Source of the DNA: Neckera pumila
Lineage: Eukaryota; Streptophyta; Bryopsida; Hypnales; Neckeraceae
DNA length: 64,000 nucleotides
Assembly (NCBI GenBank): GCA_963969595.1
Contig: OZ018412.1
Span: 16,556,501-16,620,500 of the forward strand
Direction: 5' to 3'
The notes under the pieces are model-generated. The model ran no database searches, was not told the origin of the DNA, and was given only the letters and a program-made list of their open reading frames with translations. Both the position numbers and the translations under genes were made by a program. This document shows, piece by piece, positions 36,460 through 48,023 of this stretch; the first letter of the stretch is position 1, and every line of letters begins with the position of its first letter.

Positions 36460-39400
36460 TATCATTTCTCTCTTGCAGAATATTTGTATAAAATTTCTTA
36501 CAATTTGTTCCTCGCAAGCTCATAGTCTTCACGTCATTGTATCTTCACTGCACCGTCAATTCAATAAATTGCATTGGTGAATTTCTTAGAATCACTTAGT
36601 CGCTCATGCCCGTGTTATGAATTGATTTCTCATCCGTCCTAGACTGTATTCGAGTTACAGTTTCTAATAACGTAGGTTAACCATGTTGACCCTTTTTAAT
36701 CCCGGAGGAGCCAAAAGGGGTCACTCTATGTATGTATTTTTGTAAAACATGAAATGGATTCAAGTCTAGGACTTCGTGCACATTGGAGTAATGTTAGAAA
36801 ACTTGCACTTTTTAAATGGTACAAGAGTCATTATCTTCCAAGTTGAGGATGATTTGCAAATGCATTGGTTAGAAATATGCTAATAATACCCTAATATGTC
36901 TCAATGTAGGCTGATATATGATAACACATTATTGCTCACAAACAAGTTATGGAAATTACAAATTTGATGTTCAACTGTTAGGATTGACCTCTGCTAGAGG
37001 AGTGTATAAACCAAGACCTTAAATTTTACAAGAATTGTTTTTTTTAACATTGAAATTCAACAACTATTTAAAAAATTGTATGTATACTTGTAATATGTTG
37101 TTAGAAAGGTTTGAATGTCTAGTTTTTGGTATAGCTATCAAAATAAAAGGTCGCTTAGTAGTGTATAAACTTTCTAATCTTATTACCTTGTAATACAAAA
37201 AATATTTTGCAAAAGTGCTCTGTTGAATGTGAACCTTTTGCTACATGCCCTTCTACATCCAATGAAGTTGGGATTTGGCTTTGAACTAGGATTTAGGATG
37301 TAGTAGGAAGTAGTCCTAATTGATATTCAATAACACGACTTTTTAGATTTACTTTCACTTTCTACATTTAAAATTTAAGTATAAATTTGCATCCTTTTCA
37401 TAAAGACTAATGTTTTTGTAAACAAGTTTTAAAAATGTCTAGAATTATAAAGGATTTACAATTGATTTCTTTCTAAGTGGCAATTTAAAAAAAATTAAAA
37501 TTATATACATAGGCCAAATGCCATCATCATCTAGCCTGCATTATTGTCTATTTCATTTAATTCTAGCTTGAAGTATCAAATATTAGTGTCATGTATGTCT
37601 TTTTATATGCTTCAAGCAATGAAAATATGATCAATGAAAATTTTGAATTTAAGCTTAGGAAATTGCATTATCTTACAAATAAATAAAATGAATCTAAGAT
37701 TTTATGCAAGATGTTCAATTTGTTTGTTGTGGGGATGTTAATCTAAAAAATTTGTGCGTCGTTATTCATTTATTCATTTTTCATTGCTTAGGGTGTCTCC
37801 AAATATCTAATCAAGGCGATAAAATCTGGAGAATTTTGCAATATATATTTGTTATTCAGGTAGGTACACTAGTATTTCTGTTGATCTAAGTTACAACAAA
37901 TATTCTACCACATCACCACAAAATTTAGCTAAAGAATTACAATGGAGGTAGAAAGGTGCAAAGCTAGATCTAGGAATCCTAGAGGGTCATTGCAAGAATG
38001 ACCTTCCGTTTTTGTTCCACTTTGGCCGTTTTCAGCCATTTTTTCAAGAGTACTATAAAAATAGAAAAGCATTTTAAAAAAAATATAAAAAATATAAAAA
38101 ATGTATACACCTATAAGAAGAAGATACCCTATGAAGAAAAAGCAAAAAAAAATTCTTTAAATAGGAGAATTAGAAAAGTGTATAATCGCAAGAAAATACA
38201 TGTTTTAACATTTTAATTTGTAAAAACTAGGAAAAATAATTTTATAAAAAATTGAAAAATGCCATTTGAGAAGAATTCATGGTAAAGAGATTTCACCAAA
38301 AAAATGATCCTAAAACCATCTTCAATGCTTAGAATTGCATGCGCAAGGGAGCCCTCTTTGTATGGACATAGAGGATATAAAATAAAATATTTTTTAATGT
38401 CCCTTGGTAGAAACATGAGTTCCTTCTATGGAAATAGACCCTAGAAATTTCATCTCCAAATCATTAAATTTGAGGACTCCTTACGTAGTAAAAACCCTAA
38501 AACTCAAAATGTGACAAATTAGTTTAAATGATTTTTAAATATAAAATGATTTTTGAAATTTTTTAAAAATTATTAGATATGATTAAATTCATAAGAAGAC
38601 TCTCCACTAAAAATTTCAAGCTCATATGAGTCATGATTCTAAAGTTATTGCAAAATGAAGCTTTAGCACTGTGTTTGTGACAATGTTTCAATACCGGTCT
38701 TTCATGCAATCACCCTAGATTTCAATTGTTGTCATTTACTTAGATAGATGTTGGAGAAGTTTAGGAAGTTGCAACAAAATCTTCATGTAGGGATAATGTG
38801 GGGTTAATATAATATTTATACTAGTGGTAGCATGAATCTTTGGAACACTTGTCTATAGAAAGCACCCAAGGATATAGACTCAAAAGAAAGAATTATCCTT
38901 AATACAAGTCAAGGTTATGTGGCCACTTTATCCTTTTGAAGGCACATTCTTCCTAAATACTTGGATCCAAGTAATACTTCCTAAATACTTGGATCCTTGC
39001 AATCAAGGATTTTTTTTTGGCATTATAGTACCAAGATTGCACTAGAAAAAAATAATTTAGCTAAAAAATGGCAACAAACCATGTGGATGAAAACATATCC
39101 ATAGACATGTGATATGTGCCGCTAATGTGATATTTTCTATCCAACATGTGGATGAATGTTGAAATTTGGAGCACCACTATAACATTTTAAATTGCCACTT
39201 TGGCACTTCATAAAAAATGAAAAATAGAAAGCCCTGCTTGCAATTAGACACCACCTTGTAAGGATTTAGGCAAAGAAAGAGCGAAGCCGTACAAACCATT
39301 CTCTGTGCCACAATTCAATTGAGCCTGTTTGTGCCACTACAGTATGTATCCGCTGGGCACAATTCAAATTCAAATCATTAAATCCAAAGAGGAACCGACT

Positions 39401-39496
39401 GTAACTGTAAGACTTGTTGACACTGCAATGTGTGGCATAATATTATAATTAAATATCAATCCTTATCTGTAGTAATGTGGGAAGAATCGGCCTGTG
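36460..39496. other. No gene seen
   Basis: The first few hundred bases are probably the SPP 3' region. After that comes AT-rich spacer. A 29-base phrase (cttcctaaatacttggatcc and neighbours) is repeated directly at about 38950-39000. Confidence 0.5.
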
Positions 39497-40171
39497 TTGG
39501 CATTCATATTTCAATTTCGTTTTCTTGAGCGTATGAGTTTCGTGGCATTCTTCCCACCTCCATTAACCACATGAGTGACTTCAACTAAAACTACTAGTTA
39601 GCTTTCATCAATCTGGCTGAAATATACCCTCAACATTAGTTTGATAATAAGCCTGAATACAGATCTTAACAAGAGAACACTCATACAATCACAGAACTCA
39701 AAGGAAGAATACTCCCGGACACTCTCATACACACACAGACTTGCTTGAACAGATAAATCATATTGCCCAAGAGAGAGCAAGGATACAGAGGATCCAAGCA
39801 GATGGAAACCTTCAATGACTTGATACTCTCCCATGCAAAGAACTTGCGCGCCAACATTTTCATAAATGGAAGCAATCAAGATAATAATAGTCAGTATTGT
39901 AAGCAGCCATGTATGGAACACTGGTAGTTATAGTAATGACTTGTATATTTTATTTCAGAAACAAACTATGACCATGAAACAGAAAAGAGACGGAACATCT
40001 TAGACTCTGCGGAATTTGCGATACCACATCCAGTCATACTGTACTAGTGCTGTACGTCTCAAACGACTTTGGCAATACTAAACGTATTGGCAGTGATAGT
40101 AACCAATCCCCTATGGCATATAAAACTACGTGAGAGACAAGTCAGATTGTGCCACCAAAATGAAAAGAAAA
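39497..40171 (-). repeat. Duplicated 3' flank of MTPSL gene 1
   Basis: This lies downstream of the first terpene synthase gene and aligns with 53838-54389 (gene 3), and over its gene-proximal third with 49590-49967 (gene 2). Shared blocks include gcattcttcccacc, catcaatctggctgaaat, gcgccaacattttcat, gaaacagaaaagagacgg and ttggcaatact. The duplicated unit is therefore larger than the coding region. Confidence 0.85.
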
Positions 40172-41281
40172 TTAGACAACCGCTCTACTGGCTGACTCAA
40201 CAAAGGCCTTCCAGCTGGTACTCATGTCTCTCAGCTCCGGAAAAACTGAATCAGGTTGCCGGTAGCGCTCGCACATGCAACCAAAGTACACAGAGCCAGC
40301 AGCAAGTGTTCTCATTTCGCGACAGTGATTCTGCAAAACAGAGTCGGAAGCTTCTACCTCCAAATCCAAGATTGAAGACGCATATTTGTTCACCAAGTCG
40401 ATGGCTTGATGCGCCGCCTGGACAAAAGACTTTCCGCCTTCACCAGCCATCAGCACTGTGACCAGATTGCGAGGGTTTTCTTCTTGTGTGCTCTCCTTGT
40501 GGTATGAGAAGACGTCATTTACGAAGGCAATATATATGGCTGTTGCAATCGTGACTTTCTGCATGTATGGATCCGATCTCATGACAGTCGGAATGTAGGT
40601 ATCGCTAGCAAACTCCGTAAATAATACAACCCACTTCCCACCCCCGTTTTCAGCGCGCATGTTGGTATACGACTGCAAGCCTTGGAAGCATGAGTTGTGA
40701 CCTGCAACGATATCAGCGTGGCTAGCAACAGAGACATGGAAATATTCAGTGACAGAGTGAAGACAATCCTTGAACCATTTGGGGTTCGACAGAGCCAATA
40801 TGTCCCGACCCACCTCGCACATCATGGTCTCAATCAACGTAGCAGGGCTGTGAGGTGACTTTTGCTGACCACAAACTGCAACTAGATGATCAAGATATTC
40901 TTGCATTCTCTGAGGGCTCGAGATAGCACTGCGGTCAATGCCATACGGTTCCATAAGACTCTTATCTGGATTGTCAAAAATGAGATCATCCAACAAGAAT
41001 ACTAACGCATAGAAAGTGGACATGGCAACGAGACGGTCCAAGCTGATTACTCCACGGTAAGAATATGCGGCGAAGGAAAGGCCGGTACGGCAGTAGGAGT
41101 CGAAAGAAATGCCACTCTCATACCGCTTCACGTACTGCTTGAAATAGTTTTCTGCCTCGTGCACATACTTGGACTCAGCAAAGGGCGGCAGGCCTTCAAT
41201 GACCATGGACAGCAAGGGTGGAAGCTCGTCATCTTCCTTGGAAGCAATCTTGACAGGTGAAACTGGAACGAGGGGCTCCAT
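40172..41281 (-). CDS. Microbial-type terpene synthase-like protein, gene 1 (intronless)
   Basis: Seen: one uninterrupted frame of 369 codons plus stop from the ATG at 41281; frame upstream of it has only a GTG. The aspartate-rich motif is DDLIFD (98-103), the pyrophosphate-sensor Arg is R209 in MRAENGGG, the NSE triad is NDVFSYHKE (N255, S259, E263), and the carboxy-terminal pair is RY (339-340). R209 lies 46 residues before N255, the spacing known for class I microbial terpene synthases. Known: such enzymes ionise a prenyl diphosphate with Mg to form mono-, sesqui- or diterpenes; MTPSL genes occur in non-seed plants. There is no transit peptide, so the enzyme is probably cytosolic and farnesyl diphosphate is a plausible substrate (inference). 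It is the most diverged of the three, with changes around the motifs. Its flanks are shared with the other two. Confidence 0.97.
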   Translation of the reverse strand: MEPLVPVSPVKIASKEDDELPPLLSMVIEGLPPFAESKYVHEAENYFKQYVKRYESGISFDSYCRTGLSFAAYSYRGVISLDRLVAMSTFYALVFLLDDLIFDNPDKSLMEPYGIDRSAISSPQRMQEYLDHLVAVCGQQKSPHSPATLIETMMCEVGRDILALSNPKWFKDCLHSVTEYFHVSVASHADIVAGHNSCFQGLQSYTNMRAENGGGKWVVLFTEFASDTYIPTVMRSDPYMQKVTIATAIYIAFVNDVFSYHKESTQEENPRNLVTVLMAGEGGKSFVQAAHQAIDLVNKYASSILDLEVEASDSVLQNHCREMRTLAAGSVYFGCMCERYRQPDSVFPELRDMSTSWKAFVESASRAVV

Positions 41282-41360
41282 CGCAGTCACCGTCTTGGTC
41301 TCTTGAAACTCGTGGTATTCTAAGTTAGATGGTTAAGTTTATGGTGGTGTTTCTCTCCTC

Positions 41361-41366
41361 TTTAAA
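41361..41366 (-). promoter_or_regulatory. Possible TATA-like element, MTPSL gene 1
   Basis: A TTTAAA about 80 bases upstream of the ATG lies in a block (TTTAA next to gaggagag) also present upstream of gene 2 (around 51150) and gene 3 (around 55575). Its conservation in all three duplicated promoters is the support. Confidence 0.4.
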
Positions 41367-41499
41367 TCTGGAGCGCTCCGACGTCCAATTTGTCATGACG
41401 AACAGATGGACCGTCCGCTTGTGCGTCACGCCCATCCCGCAATTCAACACAACAAAAACGTGTTTCTGAGGTCGCAGTGGGGACAGACTGACAGGCTGA

Positions 41500-41850
41500 C
41501 TCAATTCCAAAATAGTGAAATAGTACACAAAATAGTACACAAAATAGTGAAATTAGGTTGCCTTGCCAATTGGGTTGCCTTACCTGAGATAAATGACCTC
41601 ATGAATCAATGTTTGTTCCACATAGAGCTGCATGCCACTCTCTGAACCAAGTCTTGAACAGGTACACAAATCTAAGATATACACATGGCTTTGAATTAAT
41701 TGCTTCATTGTACAAAAGCAGTGAATATTTTTATAGTGTGGATTGTTGAGAAATTAGGTTGCTCCAAACTATAGTGGACCATGTCTGAAAGTGTTAGATA
41801 TGAGAAATTAGTGTGGGGCAACCTAATTTCACTATTTTGTGTAGGTAGTA
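41500..41850. mobile_element. Inverted-repeat element upstream of MTPSL gene 1
   Basis: Bases 41538-41562 and 41816-41840 are exact inverted copies of each other over 25 bases (cacaaaatagtgaaattagg and on), separated by about 250 bases. The left arm is preceded by two more short copies of its outer part (aaaatagtacac). This is the structure of a small foldback or MITE insertion. It is absent at genes 2 and 3. Confidence 0.7.
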
Positions 41851-43027
41851 TACAAAGCGATAATCTCTGGAACAATGAAGCTATTTTCAACCATAAAAAT
41901 GGATGAAATTTGCAATCTATGGATGAAATATCATTTATTCATCCAAAATGAAGTACATTCATCTAAATTTGAGGGATACCGTTTCAAGATTTGGAAGCAA
42001 ATTAGCAATTTCATCCCCTGGAAAGCAAGAATATTTTGCCAAAGATTCCCTAGAAGGAAATACAATATATCTTTTTAATGGAAAACTGCTCCAAAAAAAC
42101 AACGCTGGACACCACAGTTTGAGGTGTAGTGATTGAAATTTGTTCTGGTCAATGTTGACAAACTTGTAAGTTTTTAATTGGTGGGATTCAAGAAACCAAC
42201 CAGGCTCAATCAACCATCCATTACCACATTTTAGGGCACACTTACATATAAGCCTAGTGGGCAGCCTTGCACTACTAAAAAAATCATGACCAAATCAACA
42301 AAAAATGAGCTGATTTTTGTTGTTTGGAATATGATAGTGACTGCTTTCATTGGTTTTTGAACTTTCTATAGAACCCAACAAAATAGCTATCCGTTTTCTG
42401 CTGATTTGAATAGTGCAATGACCAAATGAATAGAATTTTAGGGAACCTATAATTTTTTGAAATCTTTTTAGAATCTTTGGAATCTATTTGGAATTTTTGG
42501 AATCTATTTGGAATCTATTTGGAATCTATTTGGAATCTTTTGAAATCTTTGGACTCTACCTAGCACATTCATAATATCTCAATATATTTTGGAATATTTT
42601 TGATCTATTGCAAATTTGCAATAGGATAAGGTCAACACATTGATGCCAAACAATTAATCAATCCTTAAGAACTTTGAAGCATGATTTCAAGCTAATTTTC
42701 CTCTTTCAAGCAAGCCCTTCTCAATGCAATATTTGTTGAATACAATTCCTTTAAAAAATTTAATAAAGGTTTTCACTACCAACTGAATGCCTAAAAAATT
42801 TTAGACCAATTAAAATTGCAATTAAAAAGTTATGTCTCAAAAACTCATTGTTTTTTAATAATAGGCAGTTTTGGACAGCCATGATAAATAAATCCAGTTG
42901 GTCTGAAATTCTTTACTACATACTTTCAACAAGATTGTTAATATAATCTCAAAAGTTGAAAGGTATAGAAACACACAATTCTGACTCACAAGCATTTGAA
43001 AAAAAAAAATTTTCATTTGGGCAATGT
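41851..43027. other. No gene; short tandem repeat inside
   Basis: AT-rich spacer. At about 42472-42552 the 11-base unit ggaatctattt is repeated, with variants, about six to seven times. Confidence 0.6.
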
Positions 43028-43781
43028 TTAATTCCTAAATGAATTCAAGGTTTTTAGGCCTAAAACTGCTTTAAAGTACCAAAATCCAAAGCAAAGCTAA
43101 AATCTTCATTAATATAATTTTATTACCAAATCCAACCCTAGGATCCTTTATTGAACTTGTTAGATTATACCTCCCTAAAATTTCAGTAAGAAATCTTACC
43201 AATTGCGAGATTATGTTGCTTGGATTTCCAAAAAAAGATTTAGTTCTTTCCAAATGGTTAAATTTTCATCTTTCAATTTTTTTTAGACAAAAATGTGTAG
43301 ATCCTACAACTTATTACTCTCCATAATATATTGAAAAAATAAATTGGAAATATATATATATATTTCACACAAAAAATATTTCATATTCATGTTTGAAAAA
43401 AAATTGTAAATAGAAAGAGATAAAGTACAATTTAAAATATGAAACTATTAAGAATTTAGTTATAGAATTGAAAAAGTCCAATGCCATTGGTTGTAATGTT
43501 GTAATAAATAATCTATGTTCAATGCTTTTATTTTTTTTACAAATATTGAAAATTAAATTAAATACAAGACTTCAAAGTTTATCTCAAAGTAGAGATTCCA
43601 TAATTGCCTACAAACTAAAATTGCTCATAACTTTCATCTTGTTAGTTTAAATGGAATGATTCAAAGCTTTCTATGTTTGTATAAATCCTAATAAGAAACC
43701 AAGTTGAAATTTTTATTCTTACAAAAGCTTTCCACTTATATATAACTATAAAAAACCAATTTTGAATTTTTTTTTCTTAAA

Positions 43782-44158
43782 CATTAGAAAAATTTTTAGC
43801 CCTCAGGAGAACAATTCCAAGTTGACATTGCCAAGCTATTTCAGCTTTGGCCTATCAACCTGGAAAAGTGCCCGGGTGAGCAGTTAGAGTGTATGACTGC
43901 TCGCTGGAGCAGTTCAATTTTGAATTTTTTTAAAATTCAATTATTATTAAAAAAAATTTAGAGATGAATTTTTTTTTTTTTTAAATTTCTTAAAATAATT
44001 TTTAATTCAAAAATTCGGGTTCCTGCGCCATTGTTACAGTAGTTTGCGCTGCGTGGAAATAGGAGAAAAACTTTTTTTTTAGACCCGATAAACAAAATTT
44101 CAGGGTACTAAAGGAATCCATGGAGCAGCGCTTTGGAAGGCTGGATTTTTCTCTAATG
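43782..44158. mobile_element. CATTAG element K3a, nested in copy G
   Basis: It starts CATTAGAAAAATTTTTAGCC and ends ggatttttctctaatg. The interior has gagcagttagagtgtatgac, ctcgctggagcag and ggttcctgcgccattgttac, shared with copy K1. Copy G sequence continues on both sides. Confidence 0.75.
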
Positions 44159-44236
44159 AAAAGTGATTCCTTTTATTTGCCAGAACTGCCTATTTTTAAA
44201 AAAAGTAACATATTAGGCCATAACTTTTGACTCATA

Positions 44237-44564
44237 CATTAGAGAAAATTCCAAGCCTCCGGAAAGCTGCTCCATAGTCTTCTAGAGGACCCTGAAATTT
44301 TGCTTTTAGGGGCTAAAAAATGGTTTTTTGCCCTATTTCCATGCAGTAGTTTCTTTTGTGACAGTGGCACAAGAACAAAATTTGTAAATAAAAAATTAAT
44401 AATAATAATTTTTTTTTGTAATCTTAAAAAAAAAAAATTTAAAAGAAGAAGTACAACGTTGACTGTTCACCAATAGCCATTTTGAGATTGCAGGCCAAGC
44501 TTGAAATAGCTTGGCCATGTCAATCTAAAGCAGTCCTTTAGAAGGCTACTTTTTTTTTCTAATT
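44237..44564. mobile_element. CATTAG element K3b, nested in copy G
   Basis: It starts CATTAGAGAAAATTCCAAGC and ends ggctactttttttttctaat. The interior gacagtggcacaagaac is shared with copies K2 and K4. Copy G resumes after it with ttttcaaatgtcatg. Confidence 0.75.
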
Positions 44565-44789
44565 ATTTTCAAATGTCATGAAATTTAGTGCATATGAAAG
44601 ATGTTCCTCGTCCCCACCTTCTTTTAAAATTTGGGCCAAAAATATAAAAATCACTAATCACAGGTGTCTCTCCAAAATTTCTATATACCTCCAAAACACA
44701 TGTTGGTCCTTCAAGGATTAAGGTGAATTCAAGTTGTCAATAGTTCATTTTAGACATTCAAAAAGCTTCTACCTTTGCTTCTTATTTAA

Positions 44790-45312
44790 TCCCTAAATGA
44801 CTAAAAAGTTGATACTGGGCTTTTGCATTTCTTGAGGAGGTTATTGTAAAGTCAAAAAATATATTTTTTAAAACTATCTTTTTAGTGCATACTAGTTTTT
44901 GTCCAATTCAAATAAAGGGTTGAACAATTACTAGGTGAAATGTGTTTTTAATCCCAATTTAGGCAGCTAAAAAAAGAATTATTTTGAATAGTTTTTTTAA
45001 TCCAATTGTTAGATCATACAACTAACTCATCAAAGTGAAAAACTCACCATTTGTAAGGTGTTTATCTTGAAATTTTGTGAAAAAGTTTTTTTGTCATGCC
45101 TTTGCACTTGCACAATTTATTCTTTTATCTTTTTTCTAGCAAGATGTATGTGTCTCAAAAAAAAATTCAAGTTGATGAATTGCTTTGAAATTTAGTTGAG
45201 AATCTACAAAAAAGAACTCCCCCCCCCCTCTCAAAAACAAGAAGTTTTTTTTGTTGCCCAACTTGTCCAGGTTGAGAATAGAAAGACTAAGTGGGACGTA
45301 ACTTTGTAACCA
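44790..45312. mobile_element. Truncated TTAA-type element (copy H)
   Basis: TTAA at 44786-44789 is followed by TCCCTAAATGACT. The interior around 45235-45305 resembles copy D (a gttgagaatag to gtaactttgtaa block against gttttgagc to cataacttttg). No matching right end is found; the sequence stops where copy F begins. Confidence 0.45.
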
Positions 45313-45316
45313 TTAA

Positions 45317-45475
45317 CCCCTAAAGAAATATATATGTATTTATATACTAGTCAAGTACAAGATCTTCCGATTGGATATACAAAAAAGAACACTTTTTAAA
45401 GCTCTTTTCTCTTTGCAATAGAAATGACAGTTTTGAGTGGTTTTTGATAGGAAAATCACCTTGGTCCTTCAAGGG
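45317..45475. mobile_element. TTAA-flanked MITE, copy F (internally deleted, 159 bp)
   Basis: TTAA lies at 45313-45316 and 45476-45479. The right 100 bases (acagttttgagtggtttttg and on) match the right end of copy C, and gtacaagatc also matches. It is the shortest complete copy, with both ends kept. Confidence 0.7.
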
Positions 45476-45705
45476 TTAATCCAAATTCTATGATATATGT
45501 CTTGCATTCAAGACAATCCATATGACCATGTGTGGCTCTATGTGCAAAATTCCAACCTTAGGATCAAAAAATTGAGATCACAATTACCTACCCAAAATTG
45601 ATAAACGCCCCCCAAACACCCCTTAGTCAAAAAAAATCATTGCCCACAATGCCATGGATATTATACTAAAGACTGCATAGTAATTTGGACTCTTGGTGAT
45701 TTCAA

Positions 45706-45880
45706 AATATAATGTCAGACAATCTTTTGGCAATCAAATTATAATGTCAGACAATCTTTTGGCAATCAAATTATAATGTCAGACAATCTTTTGGCAATCA
45801 AATTATAATGTCAGACAATTTTTTTTGACAATTTTTTGGCAACCAGATTATAATGTCGGACAATGACTTTTGACAATCTC
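45706..45880 (+). repeat. 32-bp minisatellite, about five units
   Basis: The unit contains tataatgtcagacaatcttt followed by tggcaatcaaa. The first three repeats are nearly identical. The last two are longer and diverged, with ttgacaat insertions. Confidence 0.9.
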
Positions 45881-47677
45881 TTGGCATCTGGATGTGTCAT
45901 AACCGAGATGTTAGAGCATCTCCACCAGGGCGTATAATGCTCGTGACTTCTTGACGCAAACAGTGGTTGGGACCTGTAAAACACAAATCGTGCAAAGCAA
46001 GATAAATAGAAAACTCTAAAGAATCCTTGACTCTTCCCACCAGGCCACTTGTGGCTGGTGGTTTTGTATCCTTCTTTTGCAATGAAATTCCGTTTCATTT
46101 GTTTCAAAAAAAAAAAAAATCCTTGACAATAGGGACCTGGCCTATTTGTGCCACTAAAACAGTAACTATAATTCAATCAAGCATCCCTGACAAGTATAGT
46201 ACAGTAAAAGGAGTAACAGCCAGTCAACCAGTCAACGTTTCTTTTGCACGTTTCTTTTGCTCTTGTAACTTGTTTCAACTTGTTAATGCTGGTTGTCCAG
46301 CCTCCATGCATGTAATTCAATCTGTTTATTCAATTGCTTGAACGAGCTTTCTCAGTCGGTGAACGAGTTTCCTCGAGTTCGAAATTCATAAGCATCCTCA
46401 GTCGTGATCGATTGTATGCAAGTTTGTTGGGAAAATGATGCTGTAATGAAGGTGCACTTGCACGTTTCTTTTGCAAAATGATGTTTTTATTAACGTACAC
46501 TTGGCGCTGCTGACGAGGGAGTTCCTATATGCATGTTCTCATTTGTGTCGGTGCCAAATTCCGTTTGAAACGCCAGGAGACTCGATCGATCTCCTGTGCA
46601 ACAGAACCATTTTGTAGAACACGAAAGTTTGTTTGTATTTTGAAATGCCTGGAGACTCTTCAGTTCATAAAACATTTTCTAGCAGTTTTGAGTTTTCACC
46701 CTTGAGTTATAGCTTCTCCATAATAGATGTCAACCCAAAATAACTCAAAAGTTTGACTTTTGGTGCGGAGAGAATGCATACTGCTGTGCGATTCTTATCA
46801 AGATTCTTGCTGCATTTGGCCGGTACTCAAGATTGTGCACAAAAATGAATCTAGGTTTCTTTGCAAGGGGGTGAGGGCATCTCTTCAATTTGAGGAACAT
46901 TGTCCTTAATGCAAAGGAAGATTGCCATGCATCGTTCTCCTGAGGGGAATATCAGAAGTATGTATATTGTGTGTCGACAGAATGAAGTGTAACGAGTATG
47001 GCCGAGGTGTTCTGCAATCTGCTCATTCTTGTAGCTCTCTTGGAATTCATGCAGAAAAAAGAATTCAGATTTCTTTGCCAAGGGTGTTGAGGGCATCTCT
47101 TCAACTGTCATGTAACAACTTAGGGGTGTCAAAGCTGGTTTGTAATTTCAGAATTACAATTAAAAACGCTGTCAAGAGCTAGAACTTCGGGGAATATCTT
47201 GTAATCGATTTTGTACAAAATCTGACGCACAGGGATCTGACGCACAGGGAGATCATCTGTAGTTTCCCTGAAGGGAATATTCAAGGTTTCCGGATAATTT
47301 TGGACCCCGGTAGGAGCAGGGGAATCCAGAAATCAGAGATACATAACTTAATCGATAAATTGTCTGATTCACAACAGACTTTGCCACTTTGCAGGACGCG
47401 CAGCCTGAAACTTAAAATCCTATACAAGTCCGACTTTGTAAAGCTGTAAGCTGTGAGTGCATGAATGTTACAATTTCTAGTTCCAAGAATCACGCCAGTT
47501 TAACGTTCGTCAATATTGTTAAATTGACGCATGAAATTGGCGTAGTCCACGACCCCGGCACTATCAGGCCGCACAGCTTGAAACGTAAACCTACACCCGA
47601 CCTCGTTTGTAGAGCTTTGTGTCCCAATTTGTGTCACAGGACCATGCCAGATGAACGACATTGACGATTTGAACTAA
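45881..47677. other. No gene; short duplicated phrases
   Basis: Composition is closer to genic than in the AT-rich spacers, but no gene is recognisable. A 40-base phrase (gagggcatctcttcaa and its left context) appears at 46855-46894 and 47071-47110. A 15-base direct repeat is at 47222-47251. Confidence 0.5.
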
Positions 47678-48023
47678 ATTGACGCTCCTGTGAATGAATA
47701 TTTGCAGGGTGTGGCATTGGCGTTGCTGGTGATCTGTGCAAGCAGGCTGCTATGGAGATGGCAATGCAGCCAATATTTGAACTTGCCGCCAGGTCCTCGA
47801 GCGCTACCCAGTGTAGGGTCGCTGCATTTGTTGGGCACTAATCCGCACCGCAACTTGGCGGAGTTGGCTCCGCAGTATGGTCCGCTCATGTCCGTGTGGC
47901 TAGGGCAGCGGCTCTGCATCGTGGCGAGTACGGTGGAGGCGGCCAAAGAGTTTCTGAAGCTCCAGGATGCCAACTTCGCCTCCCGCCCCTCGACCCGAGC
48001 TGCCGAAATCCTTCTACCTGGAG
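47678..48023 (+). pseudogene. Cytochrome P450 amino-terminal fragment
   Basis: Seen: about 115 codons in one frame. They give a hydrophobic membrane anchor (GVALALLVICASRLLW), then the proline hinge LPPGPRALPSVGSLHLLG and the A-helix/beta-1 region (RNLAELAPQYGPLMSVWLG, EFLKLQDANFASRP), stopping at AAEILLPG. The heme-binding Cys region, I-helix and ExxR are absent here and downstream. No in-frame ATG precedes the anchor; the frame is closed by a stop at 47675-47677. A GT donor at 48024 means this could have been a first exon, but no second exon is found. Known: plant microsomal P450s often oxidise terpenes. It lies between MTPSL genes 1 and 2 on the opposite strand. Called a pseudogene because both the start and most of the protein are missing. 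Confidence 0.85.

Larger units (their letters stand above)
43032..44717. mobile_element. TTAA-flanked MITE, copy G, interrupted by two other elements
   Basis: TTAA lies at 43028-43031 and 44718-44721. The right end (tgttggtccttcaagga) and the interior (aaatgtcatgaaatttagtg) match copies A and E in the reverse orientation. Its own sequence stops at 43781, resumes at 44159-44236, and resumes again after 44564, because two CATTAG elements are inserted. Without them it would be about 980 bp, the family's normal size. Confidence 0.75.

Noticed and set aside
41282..41290. Upstream GTG start for MTPSL gene 1
   Set aside because: A plant nuclear gene is expected to use ATG, and the ATG at 41281 corresponds to the starts of the other two copies.
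45689..45880. CRISPR-like array
   Set aside because: The 32-bp units are contiguous without unique spacers and lie in a eukaryotic genome; it is a minisatellite.
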